Assembly: GCA_002286855.1 (NCBI GenBank)
Contig: NRSV01000013.1
Span: 246,497 to 310,496 of the forward strand
Direction of reading: 5' to 3'
Source of the DNA: Bipolaris cookei
Lineage: Eukaryota; Ascomycota; Dothideomycetes; Pleosporales; Pleosporaceae
DNA: 64,000 bases
The position numbers were made by a program, and so were the translations under genes. The notes beneath the pieces were generated by a model. The model had not been told where the DNA came from and did not search any database. It worked only from the letters and a program-made list of their open reading frames with translations. Of the stretch, positions 12,233 through 21,825 are shown one piece after another. Each line of letters begins with the position of its first letter. Position 1 is the stretch's first letter.

Positions 12233-13739
12233 TTACCATGTGTTGCCTAATGTTTTGTTACCCTTGGATTCTGCGAGGCGCAGGAATTGAGCCGCTTTGA
12301 ACTGGAGACAAGGCGCAGTCAGCATACATCCACATCAGCCGAGTTCTTGCTGCTGCCCAAACAGTGAGGCGGAACAAAGGGGGACGCCGTGTCTCAGTGG
12401 GACATGGCGCATGATGAATGGGGTCCAGGCTGTACAGTCTTTTCCAAGCTGATAGTTCGCGTCGTTATTGCATAGAGCTGACCGGTCAAGCAGATGCACA
12501 AAGGAGTACAACGACCTAAGGTAGGGGAAGAGGCTGGCACATCTTGCTTACCTTGTCTTTCTTCGTACCAAAGCCTTCGATGTAGCACCAGGCTACCTCA
12601 TTCATCGCATCCGTGTCGCCCAGGTTTGCAGCTGTTTCGTAATATTGCTTTGCCGCTGTAGGATCTTTCTTGATACCCCAGCCATTGCGAAAGCAATTGG
12701 CCAACTCATACATGGCCAGCACAAGTTCGCCTTTGGCTGCACCTCCTTTCTTCATGCCAGCCCCAAGTGCTAACTTTTCAACTTCGGCACTGTTCGATGC
12801 TGCCATGGACAAGTATCGAACGGCTTGCTCCTGGTTGGATTCACAACCCCAACCATGGCTGATACATAGTTAGTAGTGAATTGGGTCAGATACTAACGAG
12901 TATTCGCGTGTCGATTGACAATTCCAGGTTGCAGTTGGGAGAGAGAGAGAGAGCTTACCGCAGGGCGAGGCCGTAGAGAACTTGAGCGAGAGCATTGTTT
13001 GCGCCATTGGGATCAGCAAGCTTTCCAAACAGGGACGTTGATGCTTCAAGATCTTGTTTCCTTCTCGTCAGTTTCACCAGCAAAGCGCACACATCTATTG
13101 CAATTACTCACCTCCATGCTCGTGTTGTCGAATAGCCTCCTGTATGGTCTCCTATACAAAGCTTAGACTGACTCTTGTGCTCTCGATAATTGTACGCACC
13201 TCATCCGCTGGAGCGCCAATAGTTGCACTGCGACGCCTTGGGGTCGTCGGTCGACCTTGTGACATTGGACTCGTGGGCACATGGCTTGGTGTACTGGGCT
13301 GGGAGCCGTATTGCAGCCCTGATGTAACTAGTACTGTAGCCCTTTTTTCCCACTTGGCCTCCTCCTCTTCCGTTCGTGCTACTCCATCTCCGCCCACTTC
13401 TGGAAGATTGTCCGGTACGTTTGCCGATGCGTTCGACTTGCTTCGCCCAAGCTGGAACCGATGCCGCTCCCCTCCCGACGTGGAGCCCTGTGACGAGGCA
13501 TTGCTACGACTTCTGAATCTGGGAAATTTGCCTCGCGGTTCAGGTGACAAGAGAGGGGGATCGCGCGGGGGGTCGCCGGGAAAGCTAGGGAGCTCGATCG
13601 TCTCTTGCGTGGACGTCGTGGTGCGAACGAACTGGAACTCTGGGACATTTGGGGAAAGCGTAGCCCCTGTTGGGGATGCAGGGCTTGCATCATCATCCCT
13701 GATTTTGTCCTTCTTCTTCAACAGGTCTTTGAGCGTCAT
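12233..13739 (-). CDS. Sel1-repeat protein
   Basis: Five exons on the minus strand: 13739-13200, 13151-13112, 13052-12959, 12858-12552, 12301-12233, giving 349 residues. All joins keep frame and rebuild Sel1 repeats: LADPNGANNALAQVLYGLAL + RHGWGCESNQEQAVRYLSMA, then ELANCFRNGWGIKKDPTAAK, then NEVAWCYIEGFGTKKDK + FKAAQFLRLAESKGNKTLG. The N-terminal 180 residues are Ser/Pro-rich and start MTLKDLLKKKDKIRDD. Sel1 repeats are protein-interaction solenoids; fungal members include chitin synthase activators and Nif1-type cell-cycle regulators, and the N-terminus makes me think of the latter, weakly. The last intron (12551-12302, 250 nt) is long. The C-terminus is uncertain: TGG-TAA ends the protein after GNTW, but GGTAAGT at that point is also a perfect splice donor. 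Confidence 0.8.
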
Positions 13740-14460
13740 TGTGTTGCGCAAATTGCCTCTTCTCGTGTCGGGCTTCGCGTTGCCAGCGCAGGCAAGGGGT
13801 TACGCGGCAGGAGACCTAATATTGTTCGAGAACAGCTTCGCCAAAATTAGAGCGCGCCGTGCTTTCCCACTATTCAATCTTCAGGGTGTTCTTATATCTT
13901 CGCAAAGTCATCGTAAATGTGGCAGAGTCGCACATTATGCTGGCGCGGGCTGTCGAATTGTAAGGCACGACGGACAGTAGAATGGAGGCTAAGCAGTAGT
14001 TCCAGCCCGCCTCAGCCTCCACACAGCACCGCCCCTGTCAGACCCTACACGGTGAGCACTTGCAACGCTAAGCATACGCAAAAACAACATCATCTCTGCC
14101 GTTATGCGATCAACTACGCCCCCGGAGCACATGAATACTAGGCGCATCTTCATGTCTGCTTGGGCAAAGCAACTTCTGGAGGTTTTGAGCCTCAAGTCCC
14201 AGCTGTTGCCATATCCAGTGCTATCCATGCGTCGCCGTTATGCCTACGCAATCCAGTTGCTTACAACCGCCACCTTTATAAATACACCTTGGCAAACACC
14301 TGCAGCATATAGCGCATACAAACGCAATGGTTATATGTCATCCTGCAGATCTCTCACCACTTCAATATCCAAACATTCACAAGCTCTAAATCAACAGACG
14401 GAGCGTATTCATATTCTTTCAATTCTTTTTCTCGTTACATGTGTTTTACTGTCTTCTTCT

Positions 14461-14528
<68 letters not shown>

Positions 14529-14797
14529 TAATTCGCTTAAATATGCGCATAGGGTACAGCCCCTTGAATAGAAACGAAAAGACAGCATAGAAAATCGCAC
14601 GAAGGGGTATCACCGAAAAGAACCCTGAAAAGCCAAAGCCGTCCCTAAACAGTCAAGACGAGCTGAACGCCATCAGGACGAAAACCTACCAGGTTATGAG
14701 ATACGCAGACATGAGACTTGAAGAGAAACAATTAGGGTGATCCATATTGGAAACAGCAAGGGGAAACATACAGTATCCAGGCATCACCAGATCTTGC
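13740..14797. other. Intergenic region with a microsatellite
   Basis: Lies between the starts/ends of two minus-strand genes, so it holds the promoter of the Sel1 gene at the left and the 3' region of the CCCH gene at the right. The only clear structure is a TTTC microsatellite (14461-14529). No gene seen. Confidence 0.5.
14461..14529. repeat. (TTTC)n microsatellite, about 17 units
   Basis: An almost uninterrupted run of TTTC units 69 bp long. It is intergenic and probably length-polymorphic. Confidence 0.95.
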
Positions 14798-15896
14798 TCA
14801 CTGATCTGCATCGAAGGGAACGAAGTCTGCCTGCTGTGTAAACTGACGAGGCTCATGGTCAACGCCGGCTCTTGGTGTAATCTGCTCCAAGTTATCCTCG
14901 ACGGTCACCATATCCTCAGGGGTTCTGGAACGATTAGGCGTATTCGATGAAGGAGAGCATGCTGGTGAAGAGAGACGCGTGGCCTTTCTCATTCGAGAAG
15001 CACGGCGAACATGTCCCAGACGGCACTCATCACCGTAGCGACATGCCCCTGTGTTGGCAAAACTAGGGCACTCATGTGCATGTAGTTCGGCGCATTTTTC
15101 TCCCTTCTCACAATAGCCCAGGCTTCCGAACGCTTCGCAGTTTAGCGCAGCGGGGTTGGTCCGAACATGAGCGAAGCGACAGCCGTCATTAGCACATCGA
15201 CCAGCTTGGAAATGCAGGCAAGTAGGCGCATTGTGTGGCGAGGCCTCGTGTGATAGAGAGCACTGCTCTCCCATAGGACAGGCATCTTTGTAGAACCAGC
15301 GTTTGCACACAGCTTGCTTATCTGGATCATGGACGTAGGGACACCCATGCCGTGAACACACACCTGTCAATACGTTAGAGGCAAAAAAAAAAAGAAAGAT
15401 GCCGAAAGCGTCGTTTCGTGGAAATACCTGCGGAAGTAAACATGCGACAGAGATCCTGGAGCTCCTTTGAATGATCGTTCGTCGGGGCGTTGCTGTTTAG
15501 TGGCTGCTTCGATGGACTTTCACTATCGCTTGTCTCTCGAGACTTGGTCGCGTCTATGGGCTTGTGTGTAGTCGGGCGCTGGTATGGATGATAGGATCTG
15601 TGGGCGAAACCGTGACCATAGCCACCTCGCTTTCGATGAAATGCGCTGTGGTACGGGTTGGCAGAATATCCTCTGGCCTGTGCATTCTCGCGCTCTTCTT
15701 TCTCTTTCTTTAAGCGCGCAATATAACCTATCGTCAGACTGTCAACATCTTGCGCTCATGTTCCACCTATTTCGCGCTTTTCTGTACGCCTCTCCCACAT
15801 ACTCTTAAGCTCTGCATAGGCGCGTATTCGTTCCTCCTGTGAGGTCATCGCAGTGATTTGTTCGTGCGTGTACGGTGGGGGCCCCGGTGGTGCCAT
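14798..15896 (-). CDS. Five-finger CCCH zinc-finger protein (ZC3H3/Lee1-like)
   Basis: Three exons, 15896-15788, 15727-15428 and 15363-14798, encode 324 residues. After a basic, His/Tyr-rich N-terminal half, five CCCH fingers follow in a row: CRMFTSAGVCSRHGCPYVH (split by the second intron), CKRWFYKDACPMGEQCSLSH, CLHFQAGRCANDGCRFAH, CEAFGSLGYCEKGEKCAELH and CPSFANTGACRYGDECRLGH. Tandem CCCH fingers of this spacing bind RNA; the five-in-a-row arrangement resembles the ZC3H3/Lee1/Red5 group, which works in nuclear poly(A) RNA metabolism. That functional transfer is inference. The first intron (15787-15728, 60 nt) is needed because the unspliced frame meets a TGA. The C-terminal tail is acidic and Ser/Pro-rich. 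Confidence 0.85.
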
Positions 15897-16826
15897 ATTG
15901 TTGTCGCCTGGTCGGTTAGCAATGTACGATAACACTTGGTAGGCGGGCGACGGCGGGTGACGGCAAGTAGACTAAAGTTGTTGAAAGGGAAAAGCAGCGG
16001 GGCAACAAAGAATAATATACTACGGTGAGGCAGCGCCCATACTTGGCAGGGTCCAGGTCACGTGTCGGTTTCATCATCTTCGCATTCACATTATGACAAA
16101 TACATTAATGTCAAGAAGAAGTATCATCTATTAGTCCCACCACACCTGTTGGACGGCGTTGATGTTTTCCAGATGTAGAGGAGGGGGTGTTAGATGGTCA
16201 CAAAGGGTATTATTATTATTATTCCATTATAGTCCTGTATCAGCCGTTGGCTATGTAGGACTTTGGCCAAAGGCCGTTCTATCTAACTAGTTACAATTTG
16301 GTACGTTGTGCTGTATTGCGTGACTATGGTGCTTCGGCCTTTATCTAGCTAAGCTATTGCTAGCCTTCTAGATGACTGGTGTCACAAAGGGTAATATAGG
16401 CAGAAAGAATAAACATACGCAGTCGCTGGGCTTGCAGCGAACAGCCCTTGTCGATTTTCTTGCTAGTGACACCCTAGGTGTGAAGGTCATGACATTTTCT
16501 TTCTTTAAGCATAGGTTAGTTATTGGTCGTAACATTTGAGATGCTATTCATGTAGACATTGATTACAAGTAACTTCTACATAGCCCTCGTCATGCAAGAC
16601 AAGATAGAAAAGCACCAAGGGCACTGACACGTCTCGGTATGTGATAAGTTATAGATAAACGCCGTCATTCAAAGAGAGCTTCTGAGCCCCATGCCCAATA
16701 ACGCCGTAAGAATGCTGTGACCCCAGACGCCATCCTGCTGTGAATGTTCCATATCCCCCCATGAACTAGTACTAAACGTTCAGACCGCGTTAGAAGGCGG
16801 ATGGCTATGAAGAAATGTTCTATTTA
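15897..16826. other. Intergenic region with short direct and inverted repeats
   Basis: Between the CCCH gene promoter and the TAF7 3' end. It contains a TTA run (16209-16222), two copies of GTCACAAAGGGTA (16197-16209 and 16381-16393) and an inverted pair GGTGTCAC/GTGACACC (16378-16385 and 16466-16473). These may be traces of a small non-autonomous element; no gene is visible. Confidence 0.4.
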
Positions 16827-18500
16827 TTATTCGTCCGCTTCCTCGTTCAACTGCTTACGCTTGATAGCAAGGTCTGCCTTCTGCTTGTCGATCTGATTCT
16901 GCACACGTTTCTTGAAGAGGACGTTGGTTTGTCGATCGCGCTGCTCTGTACTCTGAATAATGGCCTTCTCCAGTTCTGCGATTTCTGTTCGGAGCTGTTC
17001 TTGACGCTGCTCCTCAGCTGCGGCGACTTCATCTACTTCATCGCCATCCTCGTCAGAGTCCGCATCGTCGTCGTCGTCATCATCATCGTCAGCAGAAGTG
17101 GCTGCTGCAGGTGTCGAGGCCGCAGTCTCGGGCTCGATAGTTATGTTGCCATTATGGCTAAGAGCATGCATGGCGACATCATGAGCGGTCGTGGGGGTAC
17201 CGACTTGCTCGACTTGGACATTGCTCGAGTTTGCAAGCAATGCATTAAGCTGGTCATTGTCGCCTGTGAACTCGACTTCGTCATCCATGAGACCCTCTGC
17301 AAGCATCTGCTCAAGATCGTTGGCGTCCATCTCTTCTGCTTGTGAGGCGTCGACCATTTCCTCGTCAGCCTCTTCTTCCGAGCTTGACTCTTCTTCCGAA
17401 CTCTCTGCGTCGCTGTCTATCATCTCATATTTTGTAGACACTGCGTTTTCGTCCTCGGCTAGCAGTCGGTTCATCTGCGCTTCGGCTCGCTCGACATCGA
17501 TGTATGATTTTCGAGGGCGGAAACGTCGCTTGCGAGCCCATTTCATGGGCGGTGTCAGGCCATGAGGGAAACGGTGTGTATCTGGGGAGATGTAGGACGG
17601 CAGTGGGTACTTTTTTGCCTCTTCCTCATTCTTAACCTCGTCGAGGACTAAGAGCATCTGGCAGACATCCGCAGTCTTGACCCAGTCCTTTTTGTTCCAG
17701 CTCTTCAGAGATTCGATAACTGCGGGTAGCTCAACCATGGTCGCGGCGTACATGCGATTCTGTATCGTGAGCATAGCGCGGCGGCCTTCACGGTCAAAGA
17801 AGCGGAAGTGTACCCCTGGGCCTCCTTGTGACATGCTCTTCCCAATTGTCTTCTCCTCAATGGACTTGCGCAGTAGGTCGCAGTCTGGGCCAGGCTTCAT
17901 CCGCAACACGAACTGGGACTCAATGGCTGGGTCGGCTTCTGCTTCCTCAGCCTCGCTGTCATATCCAACACCATATGGCCTTACTGGCGGCTTTCCCGCG
18001 CCCTTGACTTTCAGGATTGCCGTACTTCGGGTTGGGGCATTCGGATTCAGGCCGCCCTTTGGCTTTATGGACAACTTGATAGACTGGGTGCGATTGTGTG
18101 TCTTGAGTGGAGGAGGCGGCTGCTCGACGGCTGCGAGGTTATCGTCGTCGTCGCTGTCGTTGGTCATGGCAAGACTCTTTGCGGTAGGCTTTGGCTTGCG
18201 CTTGAGAGCGGGTGAATCGACATGTTCACCCTCGTCACGCGCCCTCTTCTTAGGACCTGGCTTTCCTAGAAGAATGGTATTGCCGCCTTCATCAACCTTT
18301 GGTTTTTTGGTGTATTTGCGCTTAATCTTTGTTGCATCGCCGTTGCCTGCATCTATCGGGTCGCCAGAGATAGGCGGCGCGGTTTTAAACTTGAGCTTCA
18401 GGCCTGGCTTGGCGGCAGCTGGTGTAGGCGCGTCTGATGGGGGAGGCGCTGCGGGCGCATCGCTGGGAGCGGCGTCGGGGTTTTTTAGTTTGAGCTTCAT
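16827..18500 (-). CDS. taf7: TFIID subunit TAF7 (TAFII55-like)
   Basis: Single exon, 557 residues. TAF7 is a subunit of TFIID, which recruits RNA polymerase II to promoters in the nucleus. The conserved TAFII55 N domain runs from about residue 195 to 330, beginning ESQFVLRMKP and including VHFRFFDREGRRAMLTIQNR, LPAVIESLKSWNKKDWVKTA, DVCQMLLVLDEV, YPLPSYISPDTHRFPHGLTP and PMKWARKRRFR. It is preceded by a Lys/Pro-rich disordered N-terminus (MKLKLKN) and followed by long acidic stretches (SEEESSSEEEADEE; a run of Asp near residue 475) and a C-terminal coiled coil. It is transcribed away from the TAF3-like gene. Confidence 0.93.
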   Translation of the reverse strand: MKLKLKNPDAAPSDAPAAPPPSDAPTPAAAKPGLKLKFKTAPPISGDPIDAGNGDATKIKRKYTKKPKVDEGGNTILLGKPGPKKRARDEGEHVDSPALKRKPKPTAKSLAMTNDSDDDDNLAAVEQPPPPLKTHNRTQSIKLSIKPKGGLNPNAPTRSTAILKVKGAGKPPVRPYGVGYDSEAEEAEADPAIESQFVLRMKPGPDCDLLRKSIEEKTIGKSMSQGGPGVHFRFFDREGRRAMLTIQNRMYAATMVELPAVIESLKSWNKKDWVKTADVCQMLLVLDEVKNEEEAKKYPLPSYISPDTHRFPHGLTPPMKWARKRRFRPRKSYIDVERAEAQMNRLLAEDENAVSTKYEMIDSDAESSEEESSSEEEADEEMVDASQAEEMDANDLEQMLAEGLMDDEVEFTGDNDQLNALLANSSNVQVEQVGTPTTAHDVAMHALSHNGNITIEPETAASTPAAATSADDDDDDDDDADSDEDGDEVDEVAAAEEQRQEQLRTEIAELEKAIIQSTEQRDRQTNVLFKKRVQNQIDKQKADLAIKRKQLNEEADE

Positions 18501-18834
18501 CTTAGGCGGCCGTATGGATTACTTGGTCGGTTACGATGACAGGAAATGAGCATGCGCCTGCGGGCGCGTCATTTGCGGGGATGTGCAAATATGTACAGGC
18601 TGGAGAGGGCGGATGAGCGATGGTGGTGATGCGTCGAGGGCCATCTTGGCGAGCCGCGAAGGTGAAGGGCCAAAGCTTCCAACCCGCGTACCTTCACTCT
18701 ATCAACATTGACTCTCTTCTCAACCTGACCACGATGCGCCTGTTTCCACCGTAACATCTACCTCGCCACTGGACCTCTGCATAGATTCCTGTTTCTTTCA
18801 CACACCACGTATACGTGCACACACACGTACAAGC
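18501..18834. promoter_or_regulatory. Shared divergent promoter of the two TAF genes
   Basis: The start codons of taf7 (minus) and the TAF3-like gene (plus) are 334 bp apart, so both promoters and both 5' UTRs must fit here. No clear TATA box is seen. A CA/CG-rich stretch with TACGTGCAC-type words lies just before the TAF3-like start codon. Confidence 0.6.
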
Positions 18835-19627
18835 ATGTCCCAAAACGATCTCTTCCTCAGTTTACTGCGGCCCGCCGTCCTCCACATTTTGCGCGCGACA
18901 GGCTTCCAACACGGCAAACCCTCAGCCGTTGATACTATTGTCGATCTGACAGCGCGCTATTTGTCTGTTCTGGCTGAGCGAACAGCATACAATGCCTATT
19001 CAAACCACAACGACCTCATACCAAACATCACCGACGTGCGCATGGCCATGCAAGATTGCGCACTCCTTGTGCCGACCATGACAGCCGGAGAGGAACTGTG
19101 GAAGGAAATACTGCGGAAGCCGCTCGAAGAGTACAATGCTGAGACAGGTGCACGCGAAAACGAAGCGGCACGACGTGACACCGAAGATACCGCAGACATT
19201 ACTGAGTTTATTGAATGGGTCAAAGGCGAGCAGAACAAGGAGATTCGGCGCATCGCAGGCACATACAAGCCGGTTCCAACGAATCCAACTGAGCAGCTTG
19301 ACCAGGAGGAAATGGAGGATTATCTGAACAGTACGTTGCATGCGTTGTTGTAGTGTTTTCTAGAAATGCTAATTGCGCCTAGCCCTCATGAAGAAGCACA
19401 GCAAAACCGGAGTTGAATCGCGTTTCCAAGGGACCGCCTTGGGCGTTCCAGCCGAGCCAAAGACTATCAAGATTGAGGGAGGAGTTGCCGACTCGATAGA
19501 AGAATGGTGTCGCAAGACGCGCGAAAGAGCAGCCAAAGAAGCGGAATCAAAACAAGAAAATCGCAATCTCCAGAATCACGTTGAAACAAAAGAGCCCTCA
19601 GAGGATGTAGTGATGGAGATGGAATGA
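18835..19627 (+). CDS. taf3: TFIID subunit TAF3-like histone-fold protein
   Basis: Two exons (18835-19330, 19383-19627; 52-nt intron) give 246 residues. The first 80 residues form the bromodomain-associated histone fold: LLRPAVLHILRATGFQHGKP, then VDTIVDLTARYLSVLAE, then NDLIPNITDVRMAMQDC. This fold heterodimerises with TAF10 in TFIID. A short region TEFIEWVKGEQNKEIRRIAG and MEDYLN follow, then the second exon with GVESRFQGTALG. The splice (AACA|GTACGT ... CCTAG|CC) keeps the frame as DYLNTLMKKHSK. The protein is short and lacks the PHD finger of animal TAF3, as in fungi. TAF8, which has the same fold, is the main alternative. Confidence 0.8.
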
Positions 19628-20295
19628 AACATATTGATTGATTATGGAAGCATAGCAAAGGCGTTTGGTTATATCATCTTCCGGCGTTTTGGATTGTCGG
19701 GACTTGGCAGCAGATGCATGACGCTTTTTCGGACATTGCTATTTCGCTATTATCATATTTGTTTCTCGGGCTGGATGTAGGCGCGTGTGCCTGAACAGCA
19801 CAAACATTCGCTCCAATGCCATCCACGAATCGAGCGTACATTACTGTTAATTTGGTAAAGATGAGATGAAATAACGACTGTGGAAAAAAAGAAAGCATAC
19901 AGCAACCTGGCATGGTACATGTGGAAGTGAACTTATGACGTACATGTCTAGTGGAGATGGTCGCTCCAACAAACCAAGTCGCGATCCAGCACCGCAATAA
20001 ACCCACCCACGCTGGATACCAAATTACCACAAAGAAAGACTAAAACACGGCCTATGTACACATTAGTTTCCCACGCATTCAGGCAAGTCACGGCATTGGT
20101 GGGGCTTGAAATGAATGACGGACGCGCCCCGCAGACGTCATAGCAATGACAAGGTGAACCAAAAACAATCATCTCGACCTCTTCCGCTCAACCAATTCTC
20201 ACTCTTTTTACATAGAAAAACTTCAATACCCACTCAGACCCCATAACATACGCCCCCCTCCCCCAAATCCAATCCAATACAAAACAACAAAAACA
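19628..20295. other. Intergenic, nothing recognised
   Basis: 3' region of the TAF3-like gene and promoter of the next plus-strand gene. The last 100 bp before 20296 is CA/CT-rich as in many fungal promoters. No further structure seen. Confidence 0.5.
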
Positions 20296-20949
20296 ATGTC
20301 CGCCCTCTCCCCCTCCGCTCTCTCCCAACCCACCACATCCCAAGCCTACACCACCCCGGGCAACGCCACTGAAAAGAACCCGCAAGAACAATCCCAAACA
20401 TCCTTCAACGCCTCCGATAACGCCGCCTTGGCAGACCAACGCGTGCCCACCAAACAAGCAACGCACGAGCAAGGTCTGCGCAACGCAAAGTTCGAGGAGG
20501 GAAAAGGCGTCCACGGCGCACCGGCAGGCGAAGAACGAAAAGGCCTAAGCGAAGAAGATGTAGGACGCCACAAGGAGCTGGATGGCCAGCAGATGGCTAT
20601 GCCTGGTGAAGGACGGGTAGCAGACGCGGTGGCGAGGAAAGGCGTGGGACTTGGAGGTGGGGGAGCGCAGCCTGGGTTGGAAAGTGATTTAGATCGGTGA
20701 GTTTGTCCTTGTTTTGGTTTTTTAAAATTGAGGATTGGAACAAGTGAGGAAAAGATTGTTTTGGCTGACAGGGGGCGTGTTTTTTTTCACAGGAAGAAAG
20801 CAGAGCAGGCAGAGGCGAGGGAAGCGATTAAGGCGGAGAAGGCGGAGGCTGGGGCCCAAGGGGGTACGTTGGGACAGACGGGGGGACCGGCGAATCCGGT
20901 GGATAATGCTACTCAGGGAGGAGGCAACTATCCTAATTCTAGCTATTAG
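20296..20949 (+). CDS. Small hydrophilic protein of unknown function
   Basis: Two exons (20296-20696, 20793-20949; 96-nt intron with a TTTTTTTTCACAG acceptor) give 185 residues. No family recognised. The protein is strongly hydrophilic, with almost no Trp, Cys or long hydrophobic run: Ser/Thr/Gln-rich N-terminus, a charged middle (KFEEGKGVHG, EERKGLSEEDVGRHKELDGQ), an Ala/Glu/Lys helix after the splice (DRKKAEQAEAREAIKAEKAE) and a Gly/Asn/Gln-rich end. It resembles intrinsically disordered, stress-type hydrophilic proteins in composition only. The start has a clean context (aaaacaATGtcc). The coding call rests on clean splicing and frame continuity. Confidence 0.65.
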
Positions 20950-21825
20950 ATCTGCGTGAGTGGGATGGTTTATGATGTCCATGTCTGGATGGGAGATGAT
21001 GACACGATTAATCACACTTTTTCGTCTAATCAAGCAGTGCATAGTTAGATGTGTATTTTTAATAAAGAAATGCGTAGAGTCAAGGCTGACTAAAGGAAAT
21101 TATCCCATGACAATATGTATGTTGTAGAAATAAGTTCTACATGGACTTTGCAGTGTCCGCATGTACCGCTCCACCAGTAAGCCATGAACGAAGAGACAAT
21201 TTTATTCTATCAAACAAAAAGGGGAGGGGGTCACTGAGGAACTCGACCGAGGACAGGCAAAATAACAGTATGTTTGAATTTCATCCATTGCTAACCCCCC
21301 GTATAGCCCTAGAAGAGCCATGGGAAACAACATAGTATTACACCATCCCCCATCCATCCAGTGCTGTTGAACGTCTTCCAGCATCTATATGCACATACAT
21401 ATACGACCTGCACTTCCCCCCTTCTAGTATTCCACTCGCATCTGGAGATTCTAGCCTCAATCAACATGTGCAGCGTGAACGTTATGAACAAACAAACAAA
21501 CAAAAATGGCGAGGGCTGCCTCGCGCACTGTCCTGATTCGTAGAAAACAAAAGACAAGAAACAAAACGCCGCCGATGCGAACCTACCACAGCCATCTGCG
21601 CTCCATAGAAGTCGCGGCTGGTGGTCACAGTCATCGAAACGCCAGACGGAAAAGCCCTAAGAATGAGAGAAGAAAGAGCAGAGAAGAGAGGAAAAAAAAA
21701 GAAGCAAAGACATTATGTACATCAACAAGGCCCCAGCCATGTAGTTGGAAAAAAGCAACAGTCATCGACGCGTAGATAAGGGGGGGGAGAAAGGAGGGCA
21801 AGAATAAGGGGTATGGGCGCCTCGT
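20950..21825. other. Intergenic between convergent genes
   Basis: Holds the 3' UTRs of the plus-strand hydrophilic-protein gene and the minus-strand C2H2 gene. A-rich stretches (21480-21510, 21650-21700) are the only feature. No gene seen. Confidence 0.5.

Noticed and set aside
17677..18549. A 290-codon plus-strand frame opposite taf7
   Set aside because: The minus-strand reading has the full TAFII55 domain; the plus frame is a shadow.
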